From: Candidatus Halobonum tyrrellensis G22 | Lineage (GTDB): Archaea > Halobacteriota > Halobacteria > Halobacteriales > Haloferacaceae | Reading direction: 5' to 3' | DNA: 48,555 bases | Assembly (NCBI RefSeq): GCF_000495475.1 | Contig: NZ_ASGZ01000018.1 | Coordinates: 1-48,555 of the forward strand | Shown here: in pieces, positions 25,722-33,285 of the stretch | Numbering within the stretch: position 1 is the stretch's first letter | Layout of the letters: every line of letters starts with the position of its first letter | Translations under genes and position numbers: made by a program | The notes under the pieces: generated by a model | Told to the model about the DNA's origin: nothing | What the model saw: the letters and a program-made list of their open reading frames with translations, nothing else | Database searches by the model: none

Positions 25722-26057
25722 CTACTCCTCGGTCCGCTCGCGCCGCAACCCGCCGCGTTCTTTCACGTTCACGATGTTGCGGACGTTGAGGTATATCTCC
25801 TCGGGCGAGGTGTCCTCCCCGGGGTCGTACAGGTCCGAGACCCGGTAGAGGATCGCCGCCACCTGCCGCGACTCGCTCGACTCGCCGCGGACGTCGTCGG
25901 CGACGGCGCGCAGCAGTTCCCGTCGCTCGTCGTCCGAGCGGTCAGCGTCCGAGCGGTCGGCGTCCGCGGCGGTCGTTCGCTCGCCCCCGCGGTCGTCCCG
26001 CCCGTCCCGGTGGTCGGGGTCGTGTCCGGCGTCGTCCGGCGCGTCGGAGTCGGTCAC
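25722..26057 (-). CDS. Acidic haloarchaeal protein, unknown function
   Basis: 111 residues. The first 45 are low-complexity and highly charged (DAPDDAGHDPDHRDGRDD, then a DADRSDADRSDDERR repeat). The conserved-looking part is residues about 46-105, predicted helical, with VAAILYRVSDLYDPGEDTSPEE and IYLNVRNIVNVKERGG. This part occurs from memory in short haloarchaeal hypothetical proteins. It has no membrane segment or Cys. It is convergent with cdc48 (33 bp between stops). A minus-strand AT-rich GCGATTAGCC near 26080 is a plausible TATA. Confidence 0.7.
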   Translation of the reverse strand: MTDSDAPDDAGHDPDHRDGRDDRGGERTTAADADRSDADRSDDERRELLRAVADDVRGESSESRQVAAILYRVSDLYDPGEDTSPEEIYLNVRNIVNVKERGGLRRERTEE

Positions 26058-26161
26058 GCCTCCCGCTCGCGCGCCCGCCGGCTAATCGCTTACTCTCGTC
26101 GGCCGGCCGACGCGGTTCGACCCCGCCCCCGCCCGCGCGGTCGGTCGCCGGACCAACCTGG

Positions 26162-26230
26162 ACGATCGTTTACGATTCCTCCCGAGGTGCCGGCCGTCCG
26201 CGCGCCGCGATCAAATAATCACGATCGATC
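26162..26230. promoter_or_regulatory. AT-rich regulatory region with GATC palindromes before AEC gene
   Basis: Within a 226-bp gap between divergent genes. ACGATCGT (26162-26169) and GATCGATC (26223-26230) are perfect palindromes flanking CGATCAAATAATCACG, the most AT-rich run here. GATC occurs four times in 70 bp. GACCGTAAGAC (26251-26261) lies at leaderless distance from the GTG at 26284. Operator function is a guess. Confidence 0.35.
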
Positions 26231-26283
26231 TATCTGTTCGTCAAGTTTCCGACCGTAAGACCGAATGCCCCCGCCGCTACAGG

Positions 26284-27192
26284 GTGAGTGTGAGCGTCGT
26301 CTCGAACCTCCTCTACCTCCTCGTTCTGCTGTGCGTCGGCTTCCTCGCCCGGCGGGTCGGACTGGTCGACGACCGCCGCCGCGACCTGCTCACCTCGCTC
26401 GCCTTCTACGTCGCGCTCCCGGCGCTGGTGTTCACGTCGACCGCCTCCACGTCGCTGGAGACGGTGTTCGACCCCCGGCTGTTGGTGGGCGTGTGGGCGG
26501 TGCTGCTCGCGGTCGCGGGCGTCGGCTGGGTCGTCCACGGCCGGAAGGCGTCGTCGGTCCGCGGCGTCGCGGTCGTCCAGTCGTACCACTGCAACCTGGG
26601 CTTTCTCGGCTTGCCCATCACCGCCGCGACGTTCGGCGGCGTCGTCACCGCGAAGGCGAGTCTCGTCCTCGGGGCGGGCATCCTGACGCAGGTGCCGCTG
26701 ACGCTGATGGTGCTGTCGGCGGTCAACGACGCCGACGCGGACCTGCGCGGACGCCTCCGCGAGGTGTTCACCAACCCGGTGCTCGCGGCGCTGGCGGTCG
26801 GCCTCTGCTGTGCCGCGCTCTCCGTCCACGTCCCCGACGCGGTCACCGCGGGGCTGGGCGTCGTGTCGGAACTCGCGCTCCCGGTCGCGCTGGTGGCGGT
26901 GGGCGCGTCGCTGTCGTTCGACGGCGAGACGTTGGACCTCCCGACGGTCGGGTCGGTTGTGTTCCTCAAGATGGCGCTGATGCCCGCGGTGGCGTTCGGG
27001 GTGTTCACGCTGCTGGCGGCCGACCCCTCGACCACCCGCGCGGGCGTGGTGATGCTCGCGATGCCCACCGCCGTCTCCACGTTCGTCTACGCCTCCGAAC
27101 TCGGCGGCGACGCGGACCTCGCGTCGGTCAACGTGTTCGTCACGACGCTGGCGTCCGTGGGAACGCTGCTCGCGCTGTTCCGGTTCGTCTGA
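26284..27192 (+). CDS. Auxin-efflux-carrier (AEC) family transporter
   Basis: A 302-residue integral membrane protein with about ten hydrophobic segments arranged as two inverted five-helix halves, the AEC/BART fold. Conserved landmarks are LPALVF in helix 2 (SLAFYVALPALVFTS), SYHCNLGFLGLPI at the first cross-over, NPVLAALAVGL at the start of the second half, and MLAMPTAVSTFVYASELGG at the second cross-over. Bacterial homologues export organic anions such as malate; the substrate here is unknown. The start is a GTG at 26284 or the in-frame GTG two codons on; no ATG is available in frame. A TATA-like GACCGTAAGAC lies 23-33 bp upstream. Confidence 0.9.
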   Translation: MSVSVVSNLLYLLVLLCVGFLARRVGLVDDRRRDLLTSLAFYVALPALVFTSTASTSLETVFDPRLLVGVWAVLLAVAGVGWVVHGRKASSVRGVAVVQSYHCNLGFLGLPITAATFGGVVTAKASLVLGAGILTQVPLTLMVLSAVNDADADLRGRLREVFTNPVLAALAVGLCCAALSVHVPDAVTAGLGVVSELALPVALVAVGASLSFDGETLDLPTVGSVVFLKMALMPAVAFGVFTLLAADPSTTRAGVVMLAMPTAVSTFVYASELGGDADLASVNVFVTTLASVGTLLALFRFV

Positions 27193-27357
27193 CCGCGGGC
27201 GCGGGCGGGAGGGGAAACCGGGACGGCCGCTCGACAGCTGACCCCGCGACTCGTGCGGCGGGCCCCACGTCCGCGGCCCGCCCGTGCGCCCGCTCTCCCG
27301 TCCGAGACCCGGCGTCTCGACCGGAGGGCTACCGCTCGGAGGGCCGGGACGCCGGGG

Positions 27358-27564
27358 TCACCGTCGGTCGTAGCCCTCCACGACCGCCGACCCGTAGACG
27401 ACGGCGAACCCGACTACACATCCGACGACTCCGATCAGAACGCTCACCCACACCTCGGTCGGGTTACCGAGGACTGCCAGTATGGCACCCGCAGCTATCG
27501 CCGCGAACGTTATCCCGAGGACGAGTTGGAGTAGACCGACCGCGTTCGCTGTCGGGGAAGCCAT
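27358..27564 (-). CDS. Small membrane protein with atypical codon use
   Basis: 68 residues with two transmembrane segments (about 9-32 LLQLVLGITFAAIAAGAILA and 38-58 VWVSVLIGVVGCVVGFAVVY). The tail is EGYDRR. Unlike its neighbours it uses many A- and T-ending codons (ATA, GGT, GTT, ACA, CTA), so its third-position G+C is clearly lower than the surrounding genes. That suggests recent transfer or a young gene. A minus-strand TTTGTTTTAG (27581-27590) is a good TATA at leaderless distance. No family recognised. Confidence 0.7.
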   Translation of the reverse strand: MASPTANAVGLLQLVLGITFAAIAAGAILAVLGNPTEVWVSVLIGVVGCVVGFAVVYGSAVVEGYDRR

Positions 27565-27711
27565 ACGGCCCCTACGCCCGTCTAAAACAAATCCGTGGTG
27601 ACGAAGGGATTACCAGCTGACAGGTCGGGGCGGCCGGCGCTCGTCCGACCGCCCGGGTCCGCTTTCGCGACGCCCCGACCGCCGAGCCGGCGTCGCGAAC
27701 GCTCCTGTCGA

Positions 27712-28788
27712 CTACCGACTCTGCGTCGGCGTGTCGGCCGAGGCCCGCGCGCTGACCGCCCGCCGGCGCACGACGCCGACGTTGTTCGCCACGTTCTCGG
27801 TGACGACGCGGAACGCGTCGGCGGCCTCGCCCTCGCCGAGTACGACGGGTTCGCCGCCGTCGCCGCCCGACCGCACCGCGGGGTCGAGCGGCACCCCGCC
27901 GAGGAACGGCAGGTCGTTGTCGGCGGCGAAGTCGCGGCCGCCGCCCTTGCCGAACACGTCGTGTTCGCTCCCGCAGTCGGGGCAGACGAACCCGCTCATG
28001 TTCTCGACGACGCCGAGGACGTTCGTGTCGTGTTTGCCGAACATCTGGAGTCCCTTGTTGGCGTCGTCGAGCGCCACCTCCTGGGGGGTGGTGACGATGA
28101 CCGCGCCGGTCAGCGGGAGCGTCTGGAGCACCGTCAACTGGGTGTCGCCGGTCCCCGGCGGCAGGTCGAGCACGAGGTAGTCGAGTTGGCCCCACTCGAC
28201 GTCCTCGACGAGTTGGGTCAGGAGTTTGTGCACCATCGGCCCGCGCCAGATGACGGGGTCGTCCTCGCCGACGAGGAACGCCATGCTCATCAGCTTCATC
28301 CCGTACTTGACGGGGGGAACGATGGTCTCCTCCTCGGTTGCCTGCGGCGCCTCGTCGGCGTCGACCATCCGGGGGACGTTCGGGCCGTACACGTCGGCGT
28401 CGAACAGGCCGACGCGCGCGCCGAGTTGCGACAGCCCCGCCGCGAGGTTGACCGCGACGGTGGACTTGCCGACGCCGCCCTTCCCCGACGCGACAGCGAC
28501 GACGTTCTTCACGCCCGGCAGCACCTCCTCGTCGGCGCCGTCGTCGACGTGCGCGCTCAGGTCGACCTCGTAGCCGAACTCCGAGAGCGCGTCGCGGACC
28601 GACGCCGCGACCCCCGTCTCGGCGGGGGCGTACGGCGCGCCGAGCGCGAGCGACACTCGGATGACGCCCGCCTCGTCGTCGACGTCGACGGCGTTGACCA
28701 GCCCGAGCGAGACGATATCGCCGCCGAGCGCGGGGTCGTCGACGGACGCGAGCCGTTCGCGCACCTCCGACTCCGTGGGGTCGTCCAT
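27712..28788 (-). CDS. Mrp/NBP35-type Fe-S carrier P-loop ATPase
   Basis: 358 residues. Residues 1-85 form a MIP18-like (DUF59) domain (DDPALGGDIVSLGLVNAV). The ATPase follows with deviant Walker A GKGGVGKST (102-110), switch I DADVYGPNVPRM, and VLDLPPGTGD. The C-terminal Cys269-x-x-Cys272 (VCPDCG) is the bridging [4Fe-4S] site of the dimer. The family transfers Fe-S clusters to apo-targets. The start at 28788 begins the DUF59 domain; the frame continues far upstream as antisense to moaA. It is transcribed away from moaA, with a winged-helix gene between. Confidence 0.95.
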   Translation of the reverse strand: MDDPTESEVRERLASVDDPALGGDIVSLGLVNAVDVDDEAGVIRVSLALGAPYAPAETGVAASVRDALSEFGYEVDLSAHVDDGADEEVLPGVKNVVAVASGKGGVGKSTVAVNLAAGLSQLGARVGLFDADVYGPNVPRMVDADEAPQATEEETIVPPVKYGMKLMSMAFLVGEDDPVIWRGPMVHKLLTQLVEDVEWGQLDYLVLDLPPGTGDTQLTVLQTLPLTGAVIVTTPQEVALDDANKGLQMFGKHDTNVLGVVENMSGFVCPDCGSEHDVFGKGGGRDFAADNDLPFLGGVPLDPAVRSGGDGGEPVVLGEGEAADAFRVVTENVANNVGVVRRRAVSARASADTPTQSR

Positions 28789-28870
28789 GTCCGGGTTCGG
28801 CGAGGACGGCGAATAAGGGTTTCCCACCGGGCGGCGCGTCCCGTTCCCCGACCGACGCCGGGGGGTCGCG

Positions 28871-29203
28871 TCACGGCGCGACGGCGTCCGTCCGTTCGAG
28901 GAGGGTGAGCGCGAGCGACGACGCCGGGGTGTCGAGCCACCGGACCGCGTCGCGCTCCTGGTCGTACGCGGCGACGTCGGCCGCCTCCAGCCGCGGGAGG
29001 TGGCGGTGGTACAGCGAGAGGTAGGCGTCGCGCACCGCGTCGGCGGGGACCTCGGTGAGTCGGGCGTCGCGCTCGCGCGAGACCACCTCGTCGGCCAGGT
29101 CGGCGAGCGTGATCGTGCCGTGGTCGTGGAGGAGTTCGACCACACACCGCCGCCGTCCGTCCGCGAGCGCGTGGAACACCCGGTCGGTTTCGTTCCGTTC
29201 CAC
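28871..29203 (-). CDS. Winged-helix DUF7344-type regulator
   Basis: 110 residues matching the haloarchaeal DUF7344-like winged-helix family. The N-terminal helices are DRVFHALADGRRRCVVELL, the HTH is HGTITLADLADEVVSRE, and the wing region contains YLSLYHRHLPRLEAADVAAYD. The ArsR-like phrase RRRCVVELL is typical of haloarchaeal regulators. It has no visible ligand domain or metal-binding Cys. It sits 82 bp upstream of mrp on the same strand and is divergent from moaA (179 bp between starts), so moaA or mrp are plausible targets by location only. The ligand is unknown. Confidence 0.8.
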   Translation of the reverse strand: MERNETDRVFHALADGRRRCVVELLHDHGTITLADLADEVVSRERDARLTEVPADAVRDAYLSLYHRHLPRLEAADVAAYDQERDAVRWLDTPASSLALTLLERTDAVAP

Positions 29204-29382
29204 GGCTCGCTATCTGAATCATCCCCTGTAGTTCTGTTGGGTGCGAGCGGACACGCGACGGTCCGAACGCGTCGCTCGTCGGGACCCCGTCGGTCGGCCG
29301 CGCCGACCGACGTAACCGCGAACGGTTTCGTCCGTCCGGATTCCCCCGCAGATTCAAGTACGTCCGGCGGCTGGATGGGCGT

Positions 29383-30411
29383 ATGTCGACCCCGCTTTCG
29401 GACGAGTTCGGACGCGAGGTCACCGGGGTCCGAGTTTCGCTCACCGACCGCTGCAACTTCGACTGCGTCTACTGTCACAACGAGGGGCTGGGCGACACGC
29501 GCGGGCCGATGGAGCCGGCGGACGACGAGATGGACGCCGACGACGTCGTCCGCTTTCTGGAGGTGGTCTCCGAGTTCGGCGTCGACTCGGTGAAGTTCAC
29601 CGGGGGCGAGCCGATGCTCCGGGAGGACTTGGAGGGGATACTTCGGCGGACGCCCGACTCGATGGAGACGTCGATGACCACCAACGGGACGTTCCTCCCC
29701 GGCCGCGCCGAGGCGCTCGCGGAGGCGGGGCTCGACCGGGTGAACGTCTCGCAGGACGCGCTCGACCCCGACGCGTTCGCCGAGATCACGAAGTCGGGCG
29801 CGTACGACCGGGTGATGGAGGGGGTCGAGGCGGCGCTCGACGCGGGGCTGGCGCCGGTGAAGCTCAACATGGTCGTGTTCGAACACACCGCGGGCTACGT
29901 CGAGGGGATGGTCGACCACGTCGCGGCCAACGACGGGCTCCAACTCCAACTCATCGAGTACATGCCCGAACTCACCGGCCGGCCCGAGTGGAACATCGAC
30001 ATCGGGCGGGTCCACGACTGGCTCGGCGACATCGCCGACCGGGTGGAACACCGCGAGATGCACGACCGCAAGCGCTACTGGGTGAGCGACACCGACCCGG
30101 ACGGCGCGGCGCCGGCCGACGGGTTGAGCGACGAGGGGGCGGGGATGGTCGAGATAGTCGACCCCGTCGGCAACGAGAACTTCTGTGCCAACTGCGGGCG
30201 CGTCCGCGTCACCCACGAGGGGTACCTGAAGGGCTGTCTCAACCGCAACGACGACCTCCGGTCGATGGGGGAGATGAGCCGCGCGGAGATACGGGAGGCG
30301 TTCCGCGAGGTGGTGGCCAACCGCGTGCCGTACTACGGCGAGTACCTCGTCGAGAACGACCGCGGCGAGTGGGAGTTGAACGAGAAGTACCTCACCGACG
30401 CCAGCGCGTAG
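29383..30411 (+). CDS. moaA: GTP 3',8-cyclase (molybdenum cofactor biosynthesis)
   Basis: A 342-residue radical-SAM enzyme that starts molybdopterin synthesis by converting GTP to 3',8-cyclo-GTP. The SAM cluster is Cys24-x3-Cys28-x2-Cys31 in [27 protein letters not shown] is the GGEP motif. The second [4Fe-4S] site is in [16 protein letters not shown] and GCLNRND. The C-terminus ends DASA and lacks the Gly-Gly tail of bacterial MoaA. A TATA-like GATTCAAGTA (29351-29360) gives leaderless spacing. No moaC, moaE or mobA is adjacent. Confidence 0.95.
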   Translation: MSTPLSDEFGREVTGVRVSLTDRCNFDCVYCHNEGLGDTRGPMEPADDEMDADDVVRFLEVVSEFGVDSVKFTGGEPMLREDLEGILRRTPDSMETSMTTNGTFLPGRAEALAEAGLDRVNVSQDALDPDAFAEITKSGAYDRVMEGVEAALDAGLAPVKLNMVVFEHTAGYVEGMVDHVAANDGLQLQLIEYMPELTGRPEWNIDIGRVHDWLGDIADRVEHREMHDRKRYWVSDTDPDGAAPADGLSDEGAGMVEIVDPVGNENFCANCGRVRVTHEGYLKGCLNRNDDLRSMGEMSRAEIREAFREVVANRVPYYGEYLVENDRGEWELNEKYLTDASA

Positions 30412-30585
30412 CCGCGCCGTCCGCCTCGTCCGCGTCCCCGCTTGCGAGTCCGATTCGTGCCGCCACCCGGTGAGTGCGGCGACGACGGCGACGCCCGCGA
30501 GCGCGGTCCGGCGGCTCCGGTCCGGGCGGCGGTCCGTGGTCTCGCCCGGCGCGTCACCCCGGGTCGTCGCGGTGGTCGGCTCCAT
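30392..30585 (-). pseudogene. Probable frameshifted small membrane-protein gene
   Basis: An ATG at 30585 opens MEPTTATTRGDAPGE, followed by a basic stretch (DRRPDRSRR) and a hydrophobic run TALAGVAVVAALT. It lies at leaderless distance from TTCTTATGC (minus strand, about 30608-30616). In that frame no stop occurs for kilobases. If one base is inserted after the hydrophobic run (near 30467-30470), the frame continues RVAARIGLASGDADEADG and ends TRWRR-stop at 30392, with good halophilic composition. Total length 194 = 3x64+2 fits one missing base. Either a recent frameshift or a sequence error. The last 20 bp overlap moaA. Confidence 0.42.
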
Positions 30586-30600
30586 GTGAGTGATACGTTA

Positions 30601-30642
30601 CCGAGTGGCATAAGAACGCGCCCGAGTAGCACAAGAACGCGC
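30601..30642. repeat. 21-bp tandem duplication carrying a TATA-like element
   Basis: Two adjacent 21-bp units start CCGAGTGGCATAAGAACG (30601) and CCGAGTAGCACAAGAACG (30622), differing at two positions. A partial third unit (TCGG) follows. On the minus strand each unit contains TTCTTATGC or TTCTTGTGC, the proximal copy being at TATA distance from the minus start at 30585. The pair lies between divergent starts at 30585 and 30697. Confidence 0.7.
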
Positions 30643-30696
30643 TCGGACGACCCGGGCGGGGAGCAGGGCTAAGCGGTCGGCGGCCGCAGGTCACCT

Positions 30697-30891
30697 ATGG
30701 CCTGCCCGCACCTGGCGTACCGCGAGTCGGACGGCGACCGCGCGTTCGAGACGGCGCGCGCCTACTGCACCGTCGTCGACGAGTTCGTCCGGCCGGTCCG
30801 CGCCGACACCTGCACCGAGCGGTACGGGCTGTCGCCGGAGCGCGACTGCGAGTACTTCCGCGCCGAGGCGGGACTCGACTGGGACGAGTAG
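30697..30891 (+). CDS. Small cysteine-containing protein, unknown
   Basis: 64 residues beginning MACPHLAYRESDGDRAF. Four cysteines (3, 24, 39, 51) and His5 are spaced like a small metal-binding or Fe-S protein, with CPH at the start, AYC, TCTERYGL and DCEYF. It is acidic overall with no signal. The next gene begins 7 bp after the stop, so it is very probably co-transcribed with the BKACE enzyme. Similar short proteins exist in haloarchaea from memory, without a function. A GGCTAAGCG element is about 26 bp upstream of the ATG. Confidence 0.8.
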   Translation: MACPHLAYRESDGDRAFETARAYCTVVDEFVRPVRADTCTERYGLSPERDCEYFRAEAGLDWDE

Positions 30892-30898
30892 AGCGACG

Positions 30899-31732
30899 AT
30901 GACCTACGACGACTACCTCGACGGCAAACCCGCGGTCGTGACGGCGGCGTTGACCGGCGGCATCCACGGCAAGGAGGCGTCGCCCCACCTTCCCGAGACG
31001 CCCGCGGAGATAGCCGCCGACGCGGCCGCCTGCGAGGCGGCGGGCGCGAGCGTCCTCCACCTCCACGCCCGCCGCGAGAACGGCGAGCGCGCCTTCTCGA
31101 CCGAGCGGTTTCAGGCGGTGGCCGACGCGGTCCGCGACGCCACCGACGACGCGATACTCCAGCACTCGACGGGCGGCACCGCCGCGCCCGCGGCGCTCCG
31201 CGCGGAGCCGCTGCGGACCGACCCTCCCCCGGAGATGGCGAGTCTCGACATGGGACCGCTGAACCGCGGCCGGCGGCTGACCAGCGAGAACACCCGCGAC
31301 ACCGTCGACGGACTCCACGCCGAGATGCGCGAGCGGGGGATCAAACCCGAACTGGAGGTGTTCAACGACGGCCACCTCAACGAGGCGCTCCGCATCGTCG
31401 ACGACCTGGCGGAGCCGCCGTACCTCACGCTCATCCTCGGACCGGGGACGCTCACCCCGCCGTCGCCGCGCAACCTCCAGCACCTGGTCGACCAGCTTCC
31501 GGCGGGCGCGGAGTTCAACACCCTCGGGTTCGGCAGACACCAGCTACCGCTCACCACGCACGCCCTCCTCCTCGGCGGGCACGTCCGCGTCGGACTGGAG
31601 GACAACCTCTACCTCCGGGCGGGCGAGCGGGCGACCAACGAGGCGCTCGTCGAGCGCGCGGTCCGGGTCGCCGACGAGGTGGGACGGCCGGTGGCGACGC
31701 CCGCCGAGGCGCGCGACCTGCTCGGTCTCTGA
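30899..31732 (+). CDS. BKACE-family beta-keto acid cleavage enzyme
   Basis: A 277-residue member of the 3-keto-5-aminohexanoate cleavage (Kce/BKACE) family. These Zn-dependent TIM barrels condense a beta-keto acid with acetyl-CoA to give acetoacetate and a new CoA ester. Zinc-site motif His54-x-His56 (VLHLHARRENGE) is clear, with TAALTGGIHGKEASPHLP at the start, LQHSTGGTAAP, ASLDMGPLNRG, KPELEVFNDGHL and HVRVGLEDNLYLRAGE downstream. The substrate of a BKACE depends on a few pocket residues, so lysine fermentation should not be assumed. It follows a small Cys protein by 7 bp and precedes an amidase homologue by 86 bp. Confidence 0.92.
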   Translation: MTYDDYLDGKPAVVTAALTGGIHGKEASPHLPETPAEIAADAAACEAAGASVLHLHARRENGERAFSTERFQAVADAVRDATDDAILQHSTGGTAAPAALRAEPLRTDPPPEMASLDMGPLNRGRRLTSENTRDTVDGLHAEMRERGIKPELEVFNDGHLNEALRIVDDLAEPPYLTLILGPGTLTPPSPRNLQHLVDQLPAGAEFNTLGFGRHQLPLTTHALLLGGHVRVGLEDNLYLRAGERATNEALVERAVRVADEVGRPVATPAEARDLLGL

Positions 31733-31818
31733 GCCGGCCGCCGACGCCGGACCGGCCGCGTCCGCCCGTCCGTCGCCCCTGCCAGAACGCCTTTCAGCGC
31801 CCTCCCGAAGGGACGGAC

Positions 31819-33285
31819 ATGGACGACACGCCGGACGGGACGTCGAAGAACCAGCGGTCGAACGGGGAGCGAGCGACCGACGCTCGCGAGACCGCGCGCC
31901 GGTACGCCTCGCGGGCGCACGGTCTCGACCCCGACGACACCAGCCCGGCGTTCTCGCCGGTGGTGTCGGTCGCGCGCGACGACCCCGACGACGCGTTCGC
32001 CACGGCGGTCGCCGCCCCGGAGTCGTTCGACGGCCCGCTGGGTGGGCTGGCGGTCGCCACGAAGGACAACGTCGCGGTCCGCGGCGTCACCCACCGCGCG
32101 GGCACTCGGTCGCTGTCGTGGGAGCCGTCGGCCGACGCCGCGGTGGTCGAGCGGCTGCGGGCGGCCGGCGCCGACCTCGTGGGGACGACCCGGATGGACC
32201 CCCTCGCGCTCGGCACCACGGGCGAGGGCTGTGCGGCGGGTCGGACGGCGAACCCCGCGGCCGCGGGCCGCGTCCCCGGCGGCTCCTCCAGCGGGAGCGC
32301 GGCGGCGGTCGCGGGCGGGCTGGCGGACGCCGCCGTCGGCACCGACACCGCCGGGAACCTCCGGATTCCCGCGGCGTTCTGCGGTCTCGTCGGCGTGAAA
32401 CCGACGTTCGACCGCGTCCCCCGGACGGGCGTGCTCGACCTCGCGCCGACGCTCGACCACGTGGGCGTGCTCGCGGGCGACGTCCACACGGCGGCGCGTA
32501 CGCTCGATGCGGTCTCCGGCCGCGACCCGGTCCGGCCCGCGGGCGCGGCGGCCGAACCCACGGACGCCGTCGCCGAACTCGCCACCGGACTCGGCCGCCT
32601 GCGCGTCGGCGTCCCAAACGAGTTCGTCGCCGCCGCCGCGCCGGCGGTGCGCGCGGTGGTCGAGCGGGCGCTGACCGGTCTCTCGCGGTGCGGCGGCGTG
32701 ACGGTCGAACACGTCGGGTTCCCCGAACACGGCGACGCCGGGTTCGTCAGCCGACTCCAGACGGCAGCGGAGTTCGCGACGGTCGTCGACGCGGGCGGGC
32801 AGCCGCTGGGCGACGGCCGCGACCCGGACGCCCGCGCGGCGCTCCGGGCGGCGTTCGACGGCGCGGGCGGGGTGCCGGAGCGCGTCGAGCGGACCGTCGC
32901 GGTCGGCCGCGCGCTCAACGAGGACTACCCCGACGCCTACGCGGACGCGTGGGACGCCCGTCGACGGATCGTTCGCCGGACGCAGGTGCTGTTCGAACAG
33001 GTCGACGTGCTGGCGACGCCGACCGTCCCCGTCGCGGCGCCGGCGTTCGGCGCTGTCGGCGACGGGCCGGACGCGACGCTCGCCCCGACCGACCTCCTGG
33101 TCGACACCGCGCCGTTCAACTGCACCGGTCAGCCCGCGGTGTCGGTGCCGTGCGGGAGCGCCGACGGCGCGCCGGTGGGGTTACAACTGGTCGCGCCCGC
33201 GGGCGCGGACGAGCGCGCGTTGCGTGTCGCCGCCGAGTTGGAGCGGGTCGCAGCCGAGTTGGAGTGGGTCGGCCCCGCGACTTAG
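31819..33285 (+). CDS. Amidase-signature homologue lacking the Ser nucleophile
   Basis: A 488-residue amidase-signature protein. The catalytic Lys is present (Lys82 in VATKDNVAVRG) and so is the Gly/Ser loop with the cis-Ser (PGGSSSGSAAAVAGG, Ser156-158). The signature that normally reads GxDTxGSxRxP is GTDTAGNLRIP: the nucleophile Ser is Asn180 (codon AAC, 32356-32358). One G-to-A change from AGC would explain it. The rest of the fold looks intact to the C-terminal PFNCTGQPAVSVPCG. Hydrolase activity is therefore doubtful. A TATA-like GCCTTTCAG (31788-31796) lies upstream. The last 4 bases overlap the convergent DUF456 gene. Confidence 0.9.
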   Translation: MDDTPDGTSKNQRSNGERATDARETARRYASRAHGLDPDDTSPAFSPVVSVARDDPDDAFATAVAAPESFDGPLGGLAVATKDNVAVRGVTHRAGTRSLSWEPSADAAVVERLRAAGADLVGTTRMDPLALGTTGEGCAAGRTANPAAAGRVPGGSSSGSAAAVAGGLADAAVGTDTAGNLRIPAAFCGLVGVKPTFDRVPRTGVLDLAPTLDHVGVLAGDVHTAARTLDAVSGRDPVRPAGAAAEPTDAVAELATGLGRLRVGVPNEFVAAAAPAVRAVVERALTGLSRCGGVTVEHVGFPEHGDAGFVSRLQTAAEFATVVDAGGQPLGDGRDPDARAALRAAFDGAGGVPERVERTVAVGRALNEDYPDAYADAWDARRRIVRRTQVLFEQVDVLATPTVPVAAPAFGAVGDGPDATLAPTDLLVDTAPFNCTGQPAVSVPCGSADGAPVGLQLVAPAGADERALRVAAELERVAAELEWVGPAT

